NCBI GenBank assembly: GCA_017446885.1
Contig: JAFSOR010000007.1
Span: 1-59,970, forward strand
Origin: Spirochaetia bacterium
GTDB lineage: Bacteria; Spirochaetota; Spirochaetia; CADAEX01
Length of the DNA stretch: 59,970 nt
Reading direction: 5' to 3'
Below the pieces are notes generated by a model. It was not told where the DNA came from and ran no database searches. It saw nothing but the letters and a program-made list of their open reading frames with translations. Position numbers and translations under genes: made by a program. The stretch's first letter is position 1; each line of letters starts with the position of its first letter. Shown piece by piece: positions 50,332 to 59,352 of this stretch.

Positions 50332-51303
50332 TTATTTTAATATTCTAAAGTCCACATCGTCAACTGGGTTAAGACCAAGTTCTGCTGTGATTACAGGAAC
50401 ACCTTCCTTCTCGAAGGTGCCGGCAATCTTAGCCTGCATATCAAGGTCCTTGACCAGAGCAACCATGTAACCGCCTCTTCCACCGCCGGTAAGCTTTGCA
50501 CCGTAAGCACCCATCTTTATGGAGCGCTCGCAAAGCTCTATAAGCCGTGGATGGCTCATGTTAAGCTCGATAAGAAGCTGATGGTTTGCTGTCATGATCT
50601 CGCCAACTGTGTCGTAGTCGCCAGCTGTAAGGGCAGCCTTGAGGGCATAAACCTGCTCTGCAGTCTTGTTAAGCCTCTTGTAGAAGAAGCCGGCATCTTT
50701 CTTGATCAGAGCCTCAATCTCGGCATCCATAAGTGCTGTATCGTAGGTTACGCCGCTGTTTGCCAGAACTACATAGAGTGGCTTCGGCGGTTTGATCCGC
50801 TCATACATCTTCTTGCCGTCCCTTATCTGATACATCATGATTCCACCAAAGGAAGATGCTGTGTTGTCAACACCGCTTGGCTCGCCATGATATGGGAACT
50901 CGCCCTGGTAACCGACCCAGTTCTGCTCCACCAAGTCAAGACCCAGCTTGAACTCGTCGTTCACTGCACGGCCGAAAGATACGCTGATTGCTGCGCTTGC
51001 TCCTACGCCGCTTCCTGCCAGAAGGTCACCGCCTACTGTAATCTTCATCGGGTTCTTCTTGATATCAAGACCCATCTTCTCGATCATTCTTTCATAGGAA
51101 AGACGGCATTTTGCCGCTTTTTTCTGAATATATCCAGGAACCTCTGTCCGGTGGTCCTCGATGATAAGATCTGATCCTTCAGGCAGACGCTCTACTTTGG
51201 TCTCGGTCCTGAAAGGAAGTGCAGATACAATTGCTGGTACGCCGTTAAGTACAAACTGGTCGCCGATCAGGATGTTTTTTCCGTATGCATATCCAATACC
51301 CAT
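50332..51303 (-). CDS. mvk: GHMP kinase, mevalonate kinase type
   Basis: A 323-residue GHMP kinase. Motif 1 GIGYAYGKNILIGDQFVLN, ATP loop DLLAGSGVGASAAISVSF, specificity GEPSGVDNTASSFGG, and motif 3 GAKLTGGGRGGYMVAL. The GEPSG-D-N block fits mevalonate kinase. Spirochaetes such as Borrelia use the mevalonate route, but the other pathway genes are not in this window. Polyprenyl synthase at 38.6 kb would use the product. Confidence 0.85.
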   Translation of the reverse strand: MGIGYAYGKNILIGDQFVLNGVPAIVSALPFRTETKVERLPEGSDLIIEDHRTEVPGYIQKKAAKCRLSYERMIEKMGLDIKKNPMKITVGGDLLAGSGVGASAAISVSFGRAVNDEFKLGLDLVEQNWVGYQGEFPYHGEPSGVDNTASSFGGIMMYQIRDGKKMYERIKPPKPLYVVLANSGVTYDTALMDAEIEALIKKDAGFFYKRLNKTAEQVYALKAALTAGDYDTVGEIMTANHQLLIELNMSHPRLIELCERSIKMGAYGAKLTGGGRGGYMVALVKDLDMQAKIAGTFEKEGVPVITAELGLNPVDDVDFRILK

Positions 51304-51327
51304 TTCTATCCTCCAAAAAATAATTCT

Positions 51328-52554
51328 TTATTTCATCAGCTTCTTAAGAACGCTTTCGCATTCGTCCATAAGCTGTGATTCTTTTCCTATTTTAATAGTT
51401 GTTGCAGCCGCAACCCGGTGGCAAGCATCTGCAAAACCGCCTAAGTTGAGTGTCGCCTCGGGCAGGAACTCGTTGAGCCCTGGAAGCTCTGCCTTTATAA
51501 CACGGTCAGTAAGTGGGAGCGATGTCCGCATAGAAACCTTGGTCTCGCCCATATCAACATGTCCAAAGCCTGGAACCTCGTCGGGAATCTGCTGGAATCC
51601 GGCCAGATACTTGTCCACAGGAACCAGGCCGCTGTCGGTAAGAGCCTCGCACAGAAGGCCTATCATCTTGACCCCCATAGGCTTGAACCGGTCCTTTACA
51701 TCGAACCATACTATATGCTCGGTCTCGTGGAACTCCCCTTTACGGATACGGTCAAACTCATGGTCGAACTTCTCTTTCTTCATGCTGCAGAACTTATCTA
51801 TAGCCTTCTGGTCGCCGGCATCGGTTCCATGGAGCAGCATCTTTATCCCAAGCTCGGGACCGCCGCCATAGAAGCCGACACCGCCGATTATATCCATAAG
51901 GGTATAGAGCTCGATAATCTCGAATTCCCGGTCCGGCAGAGTTATATAGAAGACATCCTTGCCATCTTTTTTCTCGATGCGCATGGTCCCCTGTTTTACA
52001 GCCTCTTCCACGCACTTCCAGTTCTCGCCGTGGACCTGCCAGTCCAGGTAGAAGAAGTCTGCAATTCCACCAAGGGCTGCGATGTGTGCCATCTTCTTGT
52101 TGGCAGGGTTTAAGTGGCATGCGAAGTACCAGCAGGTGACCGATGCCGAGATGTCCCTGTCTCCCTTAAGGCCGTAGAGATCTGGATCCAGGTTTATTAC
52201 AGAGTCGGAGACCGACTTTTCTGCCTTGTGGTGATCCAGCAATATGACCAGGTTCCGGTCGCCATTGAGCTTGCATATAAGTGGTGCAATCTTGCCTGCA
52301 AAGTCCGCAAACACAATAAGCTTACCGGAGTTTTCGGCAAACAGTTTCTCAAGCACCTTGGGGTATGGCTTTTCAAGCGAAAAGCGCTGCACCTTGTAGC
52401 CTTCGTCCACAAATGCCTTGTACAGCACCGCACCCGATGTCAGACCGTCGGTGTCGTTATGATGCAGAAGAACTATCTCTTTTGAGGGGTAGTTCCTCAT
52501 CTTGACTATGGTTTCGTCCACGTCCTTGAAGTAAGTGTCTAAAGTTGTGTCCAT
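51328..52554 (-). CDS. DHH-family phosphoesterase (RecJ-like/pAp-phosphatase superfamily)
   Basis: A 408-residue DHH protein. Metal motifs: VLLHHNDTDGLTSGAV, IVFADFAGKIAPL, and ILLDHHKAEKSV (DHH); the C-terminal DHHA1 part ends with the glycine-poor LGGFADACHRVAA (family pattern GGHxxAAG). The terminal His is displaced compared with classical members. Acts on short RNA/DNA or cyclic dinucleotide breakdown products in relatives. Part of the pot-dap transcript; 24 bp before mvk. Confidence 0.85.
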   Translation of the reverse strand: MDTTLDTYFKDVDETIVKMRNYPSKEIVLLHHNDTDGLTSGAVLYKAFVDEGYKVQRFSLEKPYPKVLEKLFAENSGKLIVFADFAGKIAPLICKLNGDRNLVILLDHHKAEKSVSDSVINLDPDLYGLKGDRDISASVTCWYFACHLNPANKKMAHIAALGGIADFFYLDWQVHGENWKCVEEAVKQGTMRIEKKDGKDVFYITLPDREFEIIELYTLMDIIGGVGFYGGGPELGIKMLLHGTDAGDQKAIDKFCSMKKEKFDHEFDRIRKGEFHETEHIVWFDVKDRFKPMGVKMIGLLCEALTDSGLVPVDKYLAGFQQIPDEVPGFGHVDMGETKVSMRTSLPLTDRVIKAELPGLNEFLPEATLNLGGFADACHRVAAATTIKIGKESQLMDECESVLKKLMK

Positions 52555-52573
52555 TCTGTCAAAACCTCTATCG

Positions 52574-53431
52574 TCAGTCCTCTTTCTTCTTCCTTGAGAA
52601 AATCAGGTTCACCATAGCGCATATCGAAGTAGCAAATATAAGGATGAACGAGATGGCGTTGATAACTGGTGTTGAACCATCGCGCACACGGTTGAACAGT
52701 GCTACAGGAAGCGGGAACTCTGCCCCTACCAGGAACAGTGTGGTGTTGAAGTTCTCGAACGACAGAAGGAAAGAGAGCGCAAGTCCTCCAATGATTGATG
52801 GCCGCAGATACTTAAGTGTAATGTACCAGATTACCTGGAACCGGTTTGCACCCAGGTTGTAGGCTGCATCTTCCAGAGTCCTGTCAAACTTCTTGAGCCG
52901 GGCAGAAACTACCATACACACATATGTGGATATGAAAGAGAACTGTCCAAAAGCCACCAGCCAGAAACTTGGCCGCATAAAGTCAAGCCGGATGCCGAAA
53001 TTATCCTTGAAGAAGTCGGCTACTGTGGTGGTGAACGACAGGATAGAGATACCCAAAATTACTCCAGGAATAACTATAGGAGCAATCATCAGAAGGTACA
53101 TGACATTCTTAAGGGGGAAGTTCTCCTGCTCGAAAAGAAATGCGGCACAGGTTCCCATAGCTGTGGACATAAGGGAAACTGCAATTGCCAGCTTGAACGA
53201 TACACCGAAAGCCCGCAGATAAAGCGGATCGTTGAAGAAACCTGTCTTCTTGCCAGTTCCGAAGAACCAATCAAGGGTAAAGCCTTTCCATGGAAGGGTC
53301 GGAATCATGGAGTTGTTGAACGCCAGGATACATGTTATAAGAAGCGGCGCAAACAAAAACACAAAGTATGCTACGATAAATGTGTTGAAGGCAACAGTAT
53401 AAAGCTTGGAGTTAGGAAGCGATCTTATCAT
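52574..53431 (-). CDS. potC: Spermidine/putrescine ABC transporter permease PotC
   Basis: A 285-residue inner membrane protein with six helices; the coupling EAA loop is LEDAAYNLGANRFQVIWYITL. Pairs with PotB. ATG overlaps the potB stop by 4 bp. Confidence 0.92.
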   Translation of the reverse strand: MIRSLPNSKLYTVAFNTFIVAYFVFLFAPLLITCILAFNNSMIPTLPWKGFTLDWFFGTGKKTGFFNDPLYLRAFGVSFKLAIAVSLMSTAMGTCAAFLFEQENFPLKNVMYLLMIAPIVIPGVILGISILSFTTTVADFFKDNFGIRLDFMRPSFWLVAFGQFSFISTYVCMVVSARLKKFDRTLEDAAYNLGANRFQVIWYITLKYLRPSIIGGLALSFLLSFENFNTTLFLVGAEFPLPVALFNRVRDGSTPVINAISFILIFATSICAMVNLIFSRKKKED

Positions 53432-54294
53432 TTTACCACCTCCTTAAGGCTCTGTCCTGAAAGCTTGAGTGCAACCCAGATTATAATGGAAGACATAAAG
53501 AGCAGCAGGAAGCCGAATGCTGAACCCATGTTCCAGTTACGGTAAAGGATGAACTGGTTGTAAATCTGCTCTGTGAACCACATGGAATTCTTGCCGCCCA
53601 TAAGGTTTGGTGTCAGGTAGCTTCCAAGAACCATCATGAACACGATAATACAGCCGGAGATAATACCAGGCATGCAGTGCGGAATTATAATCTGTCGCCA
53701 GATGACATTTTTCTTGGCGCCCAGGTCGTAGGCTGCCTCGATAAGTGAGTTGTCCAGGCTGTCCATTACTCCTATGATAGGAACAACCATGAACAGGATG
53801 GATGTATAGACCAGACCCATAATCATGGCCGCATCGTTATACAGCATCTCCACAGGCTGTTTCCATATGCCATATTTCGTCATAAAATGGTTTATGATAC
53901 CACTTTCCCGCAGGATAATTGTCCAGCCGTATACTCTTATAAGTTCGCTTACCCAGAATGGAATAAGGATAAGGATAGTCAAAAATCCCCGTGTCTTGAA
54001 GCTTGCCACCTTGGTGATATAGAAGGCAACCGGAAGACCGATTATAAGCACAATCATGGTCACTGTTATAGAATACATGGCTGTGCGGAAGAATGTGTTC
54101 CAGTAGATAGGCTCTTTGAAGAACTCCACATAGTTTGAGAATGTGAATCCAGGCTGCTTAAGGTAGGCAGGCCTTGCAAAAGACATTCTCAGAAGCTCGA
54201 TATGCGGCAGCACTATAAGAAGCATCAGCCACAGGAATACCGGGATAAAGAATACAAAGAAGCTCCACTTAAGCTTTTTAGATCTCGTCATCAT
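53428..54294 (-). CDS. potB: Spermidine/putrescine ABC transporter permease PotB
   Basis: A 288-residue inner membrane protein with six helices and EAA loop IEAAYDLGAKKNVIWRQIIIP. Overlaps the potA 3' end by 17 bp. The PotB/PotC pair forms the polyamine channel. Confidence 0.92.
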   Translation of the reverse strand: MMTRSKKLKWSFFVFFIPVFLWLMLLIVLPHIELLRMSFARPAYLKQPGFTFSNYVEFFKEPIYWNTFFRTAMYSITVTMIVLIIGLPVAFYITKVASFKTRGFLTILILIPFWVSELIRVYGWTIILRESGIINHFMTKYGIWKQPVEMLYNDAAMIMGLVYTSILFMVVPIIGVMDSLDNSLIEAAYDLGAKKNVIWRQIIIPHCMPGIISGCIIVFMMVLGSYLTPNLMGGKNSMWFTEQIYNQFILYRNWNMGSAFGFLLLFMSSIIIWVALKLSGQSLKEVVK

Positions 54295-55387
54295 ACATCT
54301 TCGCTCCTGTTTCCTTGAAACATACAGAAGAAGCCGGATCCCAGCCTATCATGATGTCATCGCCCTTCTTGATATAGTCGAACTGATGGTTCTGAGGCAG
54401 TGCCACAAGAACCTCCTGCCCTGTAGGTGTGACAACTAAAAGCCTTGAGTTTCCGCCGTCGAAAAGCACAGCCTTAACATGCACTCCGGTGCGGTTGAAG
54501 GATGTCTTATCCTCTGCCGGATTGATTATGATAGCCTCGGGGCGGGTATACATTCCAACAACATCGCCCTCTTTGCAATCCTTGATTGTGCTTATGGCAT
54601 ACTTAAGCTGGTTCTTGTCCTGCACGAAGAACTTGCCGTTTTCGTCCTTGGCCAGAACGCCTGTAACCTTGTTGTTGTTGCCTACGAACATAGCTACAAA
54701 GGAAGAAGCCGGGTTGTTGTACAGGTTGCTTGGAGAATCAATCTGCTCGAAATGACCGTTGTTCATAACAGCCACATGGTCGCTCATAACCATAGCCTCG
54801 GACTGGTCGTGGGTAATGTAGACGAATGTTGTGCCAATCTCGGCCTGAAGCTTCTTAAGCTCCACCTTCATGTGCTCGCGCAGCTTTAAGTCAAGGGCGC
54901 CCAGTGGCTCGTCCAAAAGCAGTACAGCAGGTTCCAGGACCAGACAGCGGGCAATAGCTACACGCTGCTTTTGGCCGCCTGAAAGCTGGTCTATACGCTT
55001 GTCGGCATACTCAGGAAGACCTACTCTGTCCAGAATATTATGCACTTTTTTCATAACCTCGGGTGTCTTCTCGCCGCGGCGGCGGAGTCCAAAGGCTATA
55101 TTCTCCTTGACATCCATCATAGGGAAAAGTGCAAGATGCTGAAAAACAAGGTTTACAGGCCGCTTGTTAGGTGGCACATTTGCCATATCCTTTCCGCGGA
55201 TCTGGATAGAACCTGCGGTAGGCTCGAAAAAGCCTGCAATCATTCTAAGAAGCGTTGTTTTTCCACATCCAGAAGGTCCCAGAATAGAGAAGAACTTTCC
55301 ATCCTCTACATCAAAGGACACATTATTAACTGCAGTAAAATCTCCATATTTCTTTACTACATTTTTCACTGAAAGAGCAATTTCCAT
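54278..55387 (-). CDS. potA: Spermidine/putrescine ABC transporter ATPase PotA
   Basis: A 369-residue ATPase. Walker A GPSGCGKTTLL, signature LSGGQKQRVAIARC, Walker B VLLLDEPLGALD, and a C-terminal TOBE/OB domain (VGMYTRPEAIII). Energises uptake through PotBC. Its start is 74 bp after potD, past a terminator hairpin, so its transcription depends on read-through. Confidence 0.95.
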   Translation of the reverse strand: MEIALSVKNVVKKYGDFTAVNNVSFDVEDGKFFSILGPSGCGKTTLLRMIAGFFEPTAGSIQIRGKDMANVPPNKRPVNLVFQHLALFPMMDVKENIAFGLRRRGEKTPEVMKKVHNILDRVGLPEYADKRIDQLSGGQKQRVAIARCLVLEPAVLLLDEPLGALDLKLREHMKVELKKLQAEIGTTFVYITHDQSEAMVMSDHVAVMNNGHFEQIDSPSNLYNNPASSFVAMFVGNNNKVTGVLAKDENGKFFVQDKNQLKYAISTIKDCKEGDVVGMYTRPEAIIINPAEDKTSFNRTGVHVKAVLFDGGNSRLLVVTPTGQEVLVALPQNHQFDYIKKGDDIMIGWDPASSVCFKETGAKMYDDEI

Positions 55388-55414
55388 GTTATACCTGCAC
55401 TATTTTTAAGATAA

Positions 55415-55449
55415 AAAAAAGCAAAGCCGGCACAAGGCCAGCTTTGCCT
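55415..55449 (-). terminator. Terminator/attenuator between potD and potA
   Basis: Minus strand: GCAAAGCTGGC-CTTGT-GCCGGCTTTGC (55449-55423) followed by eight T. Positioned to give more binding protein than transporter. Confidence 0.9.
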
Positions 55450-55461
55450 CAAAATAAAAAC

Positions 55462-56559
55462 TTATTTTGCAGCTCTCATCTTGTCGAGAGTCTTTCCTTC
55501 CATTGACTCAAGGCCGTCTGGAACAGTTGGATACCAGTTCATGTTAGCCATAACTTCTGGTGTGAAACATCTTTCGAAGTTAGCCTTTGCTTCAGGCTCA
55601 TAGTACTTAACTGCATCCTTTGATGCTGTTCCGTAACCCTCTGCATTTGTGAACTCTGCAGCGTTCTTTGGCTCGAGAACGAAGTTGATCCACTTGTAAG
55701 CGCCGTCAACATTCTCTGACTTTGCAGGAATAGCAAATGTATCGATGAATGCCATTGATCCGCTCTTTGGTGCTACGTAGTCGATGTCTGGGTTCTCTGC
55801 ATAGAGCTTCCATGCTCCCTGCTCCCAACCTTTTGCAATCCAGATCTCTTCTGAGCGCATACCCTGCAGAAGCTGGTCGCCGTTTTCCCAGTAATACTTA
55901 AGAACTTTCTTGCCTTCGATCAGTTTTGCTCCAACTGCATCAAGCATCTTCTGGTATTCTGTAGGATTGTTGTAGAGGTCCCATACATTATAGCCAAGAG
56001 CAAAGCCCATAGCGCAAAGGATAGGTCTCTTGCATCTGTAGGAAACGTGTCCTGCATATGCTGGGTCCAGAAGGTCTGTATAGTCCAGTTCTTTTGGATC
56101 TTTCTTGACATATTTCTTGTTTACAACAAGACCGGATGTTCCGAATACGTGTGGAACTGCGTAGATCTTGCCTTCGTACTCTGTGAACTTCTTTGTGGAA
56201 GCTACGAGAGCTGGGTCCAGCTGATCTTCGTTGATCTTTGAATAGTCGATTGGCTGATAGATGCCGTTTGACTTAACTACAGATACAATTCTATCCTGGG
56301 ATGGCTGTGCCAGGTCAAATCCGCTTCCGCCGGTAGCAATCAGCTTGGAGATCATCTCCTCGTTGCTTGATGGGGTTGCTTCAACCTTAATACCATAAAG
56401 TCTCTCGAACTCGTCGATCTGGGACTGTGGAGCATATCCTGTCCATGTCAACATTCTAAGAGTTTTGTTACCTTCAGCTGCCTTCTCTTTGTTTCCGCCT
56501 GCAAATGCAACAGATGCACATACGAGGACAACAAGAAGAACAAGTAAAGCTTTTTTCAT
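55462..56559 (-). CDS. potD: Spermidine/putrescine-binding protein PotD
   Basis: A 365-residue periplasmic binding protein. Signal peptide with cleavage after VAFA, then GGNKEKAAEGNK; as in the TRAP protein there is no lipobox cysteine at this site, though a cysteine lies earlier (VLVCAS), so lipidation there cannot be excluded. LTWTGYAPQSQIDEFE and VPHVFGTSGLVVNKKYV fit PotD/PotF. First gene of the pot-DHH-mvk-dapBA transcript; AGGAGG-like site before ATG. Confidence 0.92.
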   Translation of the reverse strand: MKKALLVLLVVLVCASVAFAGGNKEKAAEGNKTLRMLTWTGYAPQSQIDEFERLYGIKVEATPSSNEEMISKLIATGGSGFDLAQPSQDRIVSVVKSNGIYQPIDYSKINEDQLDPALVASTKKFTEYEGKIYAVPHVFGTSGLVVNKKYVKKDPKELDYTDLLDPAYAGHVSYRCKRPILCAMGFALGYNVWDLYNNPTEYQKMLDAVGAKLIEGKKVLKYYWENGDQLLQGMRSEEIWIAKGWEQGAWKLYAENPDIDYVAPKSGSMAFIDTFAIPAKSENVDGAYKWINFVLEPKNAAEFTNAEGYGTASKDAVKYYEPEAKANFERCFTPEVMANMNWYPTVPDGLESMEGKTLDKMRAAK

Positions 56560-56655
56560 ATTTTTCCTCCATTTAGATATATGTTCTTATATTTTCCTCT
56601 ATTTCCAATGGTAAGTCAACCTTTTTTTCTTATATTATTATATATATTTTTTATA

Positions 56656-56684
56656 TTGCTAATAACTTTAGGAATGATTAGAAT
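56656..56684 (+). promoter_or_regulatory. Leaderless promoter of tcdA
   Basis: TTGCTA (56656-56661), 17-nt spacer, TAGAAT (56679-56684), AAATCT, ATG 56691. Confidence 0.55.
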
Positions 56685-56690
56685 AAATCT

Positions 56691-57422
56691 ATGGAACGAT
56701 TTTCCAGAATTGTGCAGGTGATAGGCGAAGACTCTTTTACAAAGCTACAGAAAGCCAGGATAACTATATTCGGGCTGGGAGCAGTAGGGGCCTGGACTGC
56801 CGAGATGCTTGCCCGCAGCGGCGTGGGGCACTTTACCCTGGTCGATTTTGACAATATAGCCAAGACCAATATAAACAGGCATGTGTGCGCTACCGAATCC
56901 ACAATTGGAATTCCCAAGGTGGAGGCTGTAAAGAACAGGATTCTGGATATAAACCCCAAGGCCGAGGTCAAGGCACTTAAGCTGTTTGCCGACTACACCA
57001 ACCGAGATGCGATTCTGGACGAAAATCCTGATATTGTGATTGATGCCATAGACTCGCTTGGTCCCAAGGCTTCCCTCCTGGAAGCCATCCACCGCAGGGG
57101 GCTCCGGGCCATATCGTCCATGGGGGCCGCACTTAAGACCGACATAACTGCAATCCGCACCGGCGACCTGTTCAAGACCACAGTATGCCCGCTGGCCCGG
57201 AGCCTGCGCAAGTACTTGCGCCGCCGGGGGATAAATAGTGGCATTCTATGTGTCTACTCCACCGAGCTACCTGACAACGAGGCGCTGAAAGCCCCTGAGA
57301 TAGAGGCCGAGGACGAGCAGCTCCACAGGGGCCGCGAACGGAACATTCTGGGAAGCTATCCCCCGGTGACTGCGGTGTTCGGTATTACAATAGCTGATTT
57401 AGCAATAAAAAGCCTCCTGTAA
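56691..57422 (+). CDS. tcdA: tRNA threonylcarbamoyladenosine dehydratase TcdA (CsdL)
   Basis: A 243-residue E1-like enzyme that cyclises t6A37 of tRNA to ct6A using ATP. RFSRIVQVIGEDSFTKLQKA start, FGLGAVGAWTAEMLARSGVG nucleotide loop, VDFDNIAKTNINRH, and NILGSYPPVTAVFG near the end are characteristic of TcdA rather than MoeB or ThiF; there are no zinc-binding CxxC pairs. No ribosome binding site: TAGAAT stands 6 nt before the ATG. Its stop codon lies within the terminator hairpin of the converging tRNA. Confidence 0.9.
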   Translation: MERFSRIVQVIGEDSFTKLQKARITIFGLGAVGAWTAEMLARSGVGHFTLVDFDNIAKTNINRHVCATESTIGIPKVEAVKNRILDINPKAEVKALKLFADYTNRDAILDENPDIVIDAIDSLGPKASLLEAIHRRGLRAISSMGAALKTDITAIRTGDLFKTTVCPLARSLRKYLRRRGINSGILCVYSTELPDNEALKAPEIEAEDEQLHRGRERNILGSYPPVTAVFGITIADLAIKSLL

Positions 57423-57432
57423 AAAGGAGGCT
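57404..57432 (-). terminator. Terminator of tRNA-Arg
   Basis: Minus strand: AGCCTCCT-TTTTAC-AGGAGGCT (57432-57411) followed by TTTTATT. It overlaps the last codons of tcdA on the other strand. Confidence 0.85.
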
Positions 57433-57436
57433 AAAG

Positions 57437-57510
57437 TACGCCCTAGAAGATTCGAACTTCTGACCTACGGCTTAGAAGGCAGTTGCTCTATCCAGCTGAG
57501 CTAAGGGCGC
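57437..57510 (-). tRNA. tRNA-Arg, anticodon TCT
   Basis: 74-nt cloverleaf on the minus strand: acceptor GCGCCCT/AGGGCGT (first pair G:U), D loop with AGCTGGATAGAGC, anticodon loop CTTCTAA (TCT), T loop TTCGAAT. Discriminator A; CCA not encoded. Decodes AGA/AGG. Confidence 0.95.
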
Positions 57511-57547
57511 ATGACATTAGTAAATATATAAATCTAAAAATATGTTG

Positions 57548-58741
57548 TCAAGTTGCCTTGCCGATTTTTCTAAGGGCAAACATAGAAAGCAGGAGACATG
57601 GAATCATGATAACAGCAATAAATACAAAGTTGCCGGTTCCCGCATACAGGGCATAGCCCAAAAACGGCCCCATGGCACTCCCCATATCCTGGAATGTGGC
57701 AATACGGTTCATAAACACAGCCTGCTCATTGCCCCTGGCATATTCCCCTGCTATGGAGGTGCGCAGAATCTGGGATGCAGAGCCCGAGAAAAGCTGCACC
57801 ACAAACATGGCCAGAATAATATACCACAGCCTGAACAGAGCCAGCATAAGTATAATGGTCAGCTGGATGCCGAATACAATGGCAAAAGCCTTCCTGCGCC
57901 CTATCTTGTCGCAGATATACCCTATAACCGGGCCGCTAAGCGACACAACCTGACCAGCCACCTGGAACAGGGCGGCGAAGGTGGCGGCCCCAACCGCAAT
58001 TCCTGCTCCGGGGAGTATATAGTCAACAATAGCCCTTCCACGCAGGGTTCCCATCATAGTGGCAAATGTGGCCGACACCAATATTACAAGCCCAAGCACA
58101 ATCAGCAGTTTGGGATTGCTTACCTTGCCGCGGCCTGCCCTGGGTGCTGTGTCCACCGCCGCCCCTTCGACCCCCATAAGGTTTGCCTTGCCACCTTTAA
58201 AGAACAGCAGGCAGGCGGCAGTAAGGGCAGCCAGCAGGACAGGAACTGCCCTGGGCGATATCAGATCGGCCAGAACGCCTGAAATTATTGTGATTATGCC
58301 GTATATCTGCCCTTTTATAGTTTCATGCCAAGCCATATAGCGGCTTAAGGTCTCGCGCTTTGAATAGCGCAGGGCGGCGATATAGCCTTCTATACGGAGC
58401 AGCGAGAAGCAGCCTCCCCACAGGATGCGAAGGAAAAGGAGCCACCAGAAACCCCATGGAATTGCATAACCCAGGGTTATGAATGTGGAAAGGCACACTG
58501 CTATGACCAGTGGCTTGTCGGAGTTGAGCCTGGTTACAACACTGGTAGAAATTTCGTTGGTTATAAGCCTGACAAACCGGTTAACAGAAAGGAGTATTCC
58601 AATCTGGAACACAGTGATATGAAAACTCTCGGGAGCAACTGGAAGCAGGCAGTAGATCATGGCATCGCCAGCCATTCCCAGCCCCACTATAATCATTACA
58701 ATGACAAACTTTTTAGTGTCGGGGGCAATATTCTTTATCAT
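57548..58741 (-). CDS. MFS transporter
   Basis: A 397-residue transporter with twelve helices. NRFVRLITNEIST and GYICDKIGRRKAFAI (the family A-like loop D-x3-GRR) are visible. Substrate unknown. It begins 5 nt after recR, so it likely belongs to the dnaX-ybaB-recR transcript and precedes tRNA-Arg by 37 bp. Confidence 0.85.
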   Translation of the reverse strand: MIKNIAPDTKKFVIVMIIVGLGMAGDAMIYCLLPVAPESFHITVFQIGILLSVNRFVRLITNEISTSVVTRLNSDKPLVIAVCLSTFITLGYAIPWGFWWLLFLRILWGGCFSLLRIEGYIAALRYSKRETLSRYMAWHETIKGQIYGIITIISGVLADLISPRAVPVLLAALTAACLLFFKGGKANLMGVEGAAVDTAPRAGRGKVSNPKLLIVLGLVILVSATFATMMGTLRGRAIVDYILPGAGIAVGAATFAALFQVAGQVVSLSGPVIGYICDKIGRRKAFAIVFGIQLTIILMLALFRLWYIILAMFVVQLFSGSASQILRTSIAGEYARGNEQAVFMNRIATFQDMGSAMGPFLGYALYAGTGNFVFIAVIMIPCLLLSMFALRKIGKAT

Positions 58742-58746
58742 GGTAT

Positions 58747-59352
58747 TCAGATTGTGGTGCGCCCCAGGAGGGAACGGGTCAGGGTCATCCTGTCCACATA
58801 CTCAAGATCGCCCCCAACCGGAAGCCCCGAAGCAAGCCGTGTCACCTTGATATGAATTCCGCGGTTTTCCAGCATCTTCTGGATATAAAGGGCTGTGGTC
58901 TCCCCCTCTACAGACGGATTCAGGGCAAATATAAGCTCCTCTACCTCCCCTTTCTCTATCCTGCTGATAAGCGGATATACATTCAGTTTTTCGGGACCTA
59001 TTCCGTCGATCGGGGAAAGAAGCCCCATGAGCACATGATAATAGCCGTCAAAAGCACCTGTATTCTCTATAATGTCTATATCCTGGGGATTCTCCACCAC
59101 GCATAAAAGCTTTTTGTTCCGGGTAGAATCGGAGCAGATAGCACATTCGTGGGCATCGGTATAACAGCCGCAGACCGGACATGGCTTGATTGTCTCTTTA
59201 AGTTTCTTAATGTTTCCGGACAGGTTGTCGGTAAAGTAAGAATCCTCTTTAAGAAGATGGTAGACAATCCGGGCTGCACTCTTGCGTCCGATTCCGGGCA
59301 GAGAGGAAAAATTTTTTATAAGCACATCAATGATAGTTTCCGAATTCTTCAT
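58747..59352 (-). CDS. recR: Recombination protein RecR
   Basis: A 201-residue protein that with RecO loads RecA at gapped DNA. Helix-hairpin-helix SSLPGIGRKSAARIVYHLL, zinc finger CPVCGCYTDAHECAIC, Toprim domain with CVVENPQDIDIIE and SPIDGIGPEKL, and VTRLASGLPVGGDLEYVD (here ASGLPVGGDLEYVD) at the C-terminus. Overlaps ybaB by 26 bp. Confidence 0.95.
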   Translation of the reverse strand: MKNSETIIDVLIKNFSSLPGIGRKSAARIVYHLLKEDSYFTDNLSGNIKKLKETIKPCPVCGCYTDAHECAICSDSTRNKKLLCVVENPQDIDIIENTGAFDGYYHVLMGLLSPIDGIGPEKLNVYPLISRIEKGEVEELIFALNPSVEGETTALYIQKMLENRGIHIKVTRLASGLPVGGDLEYVDRMTLTRSLLGRTTI

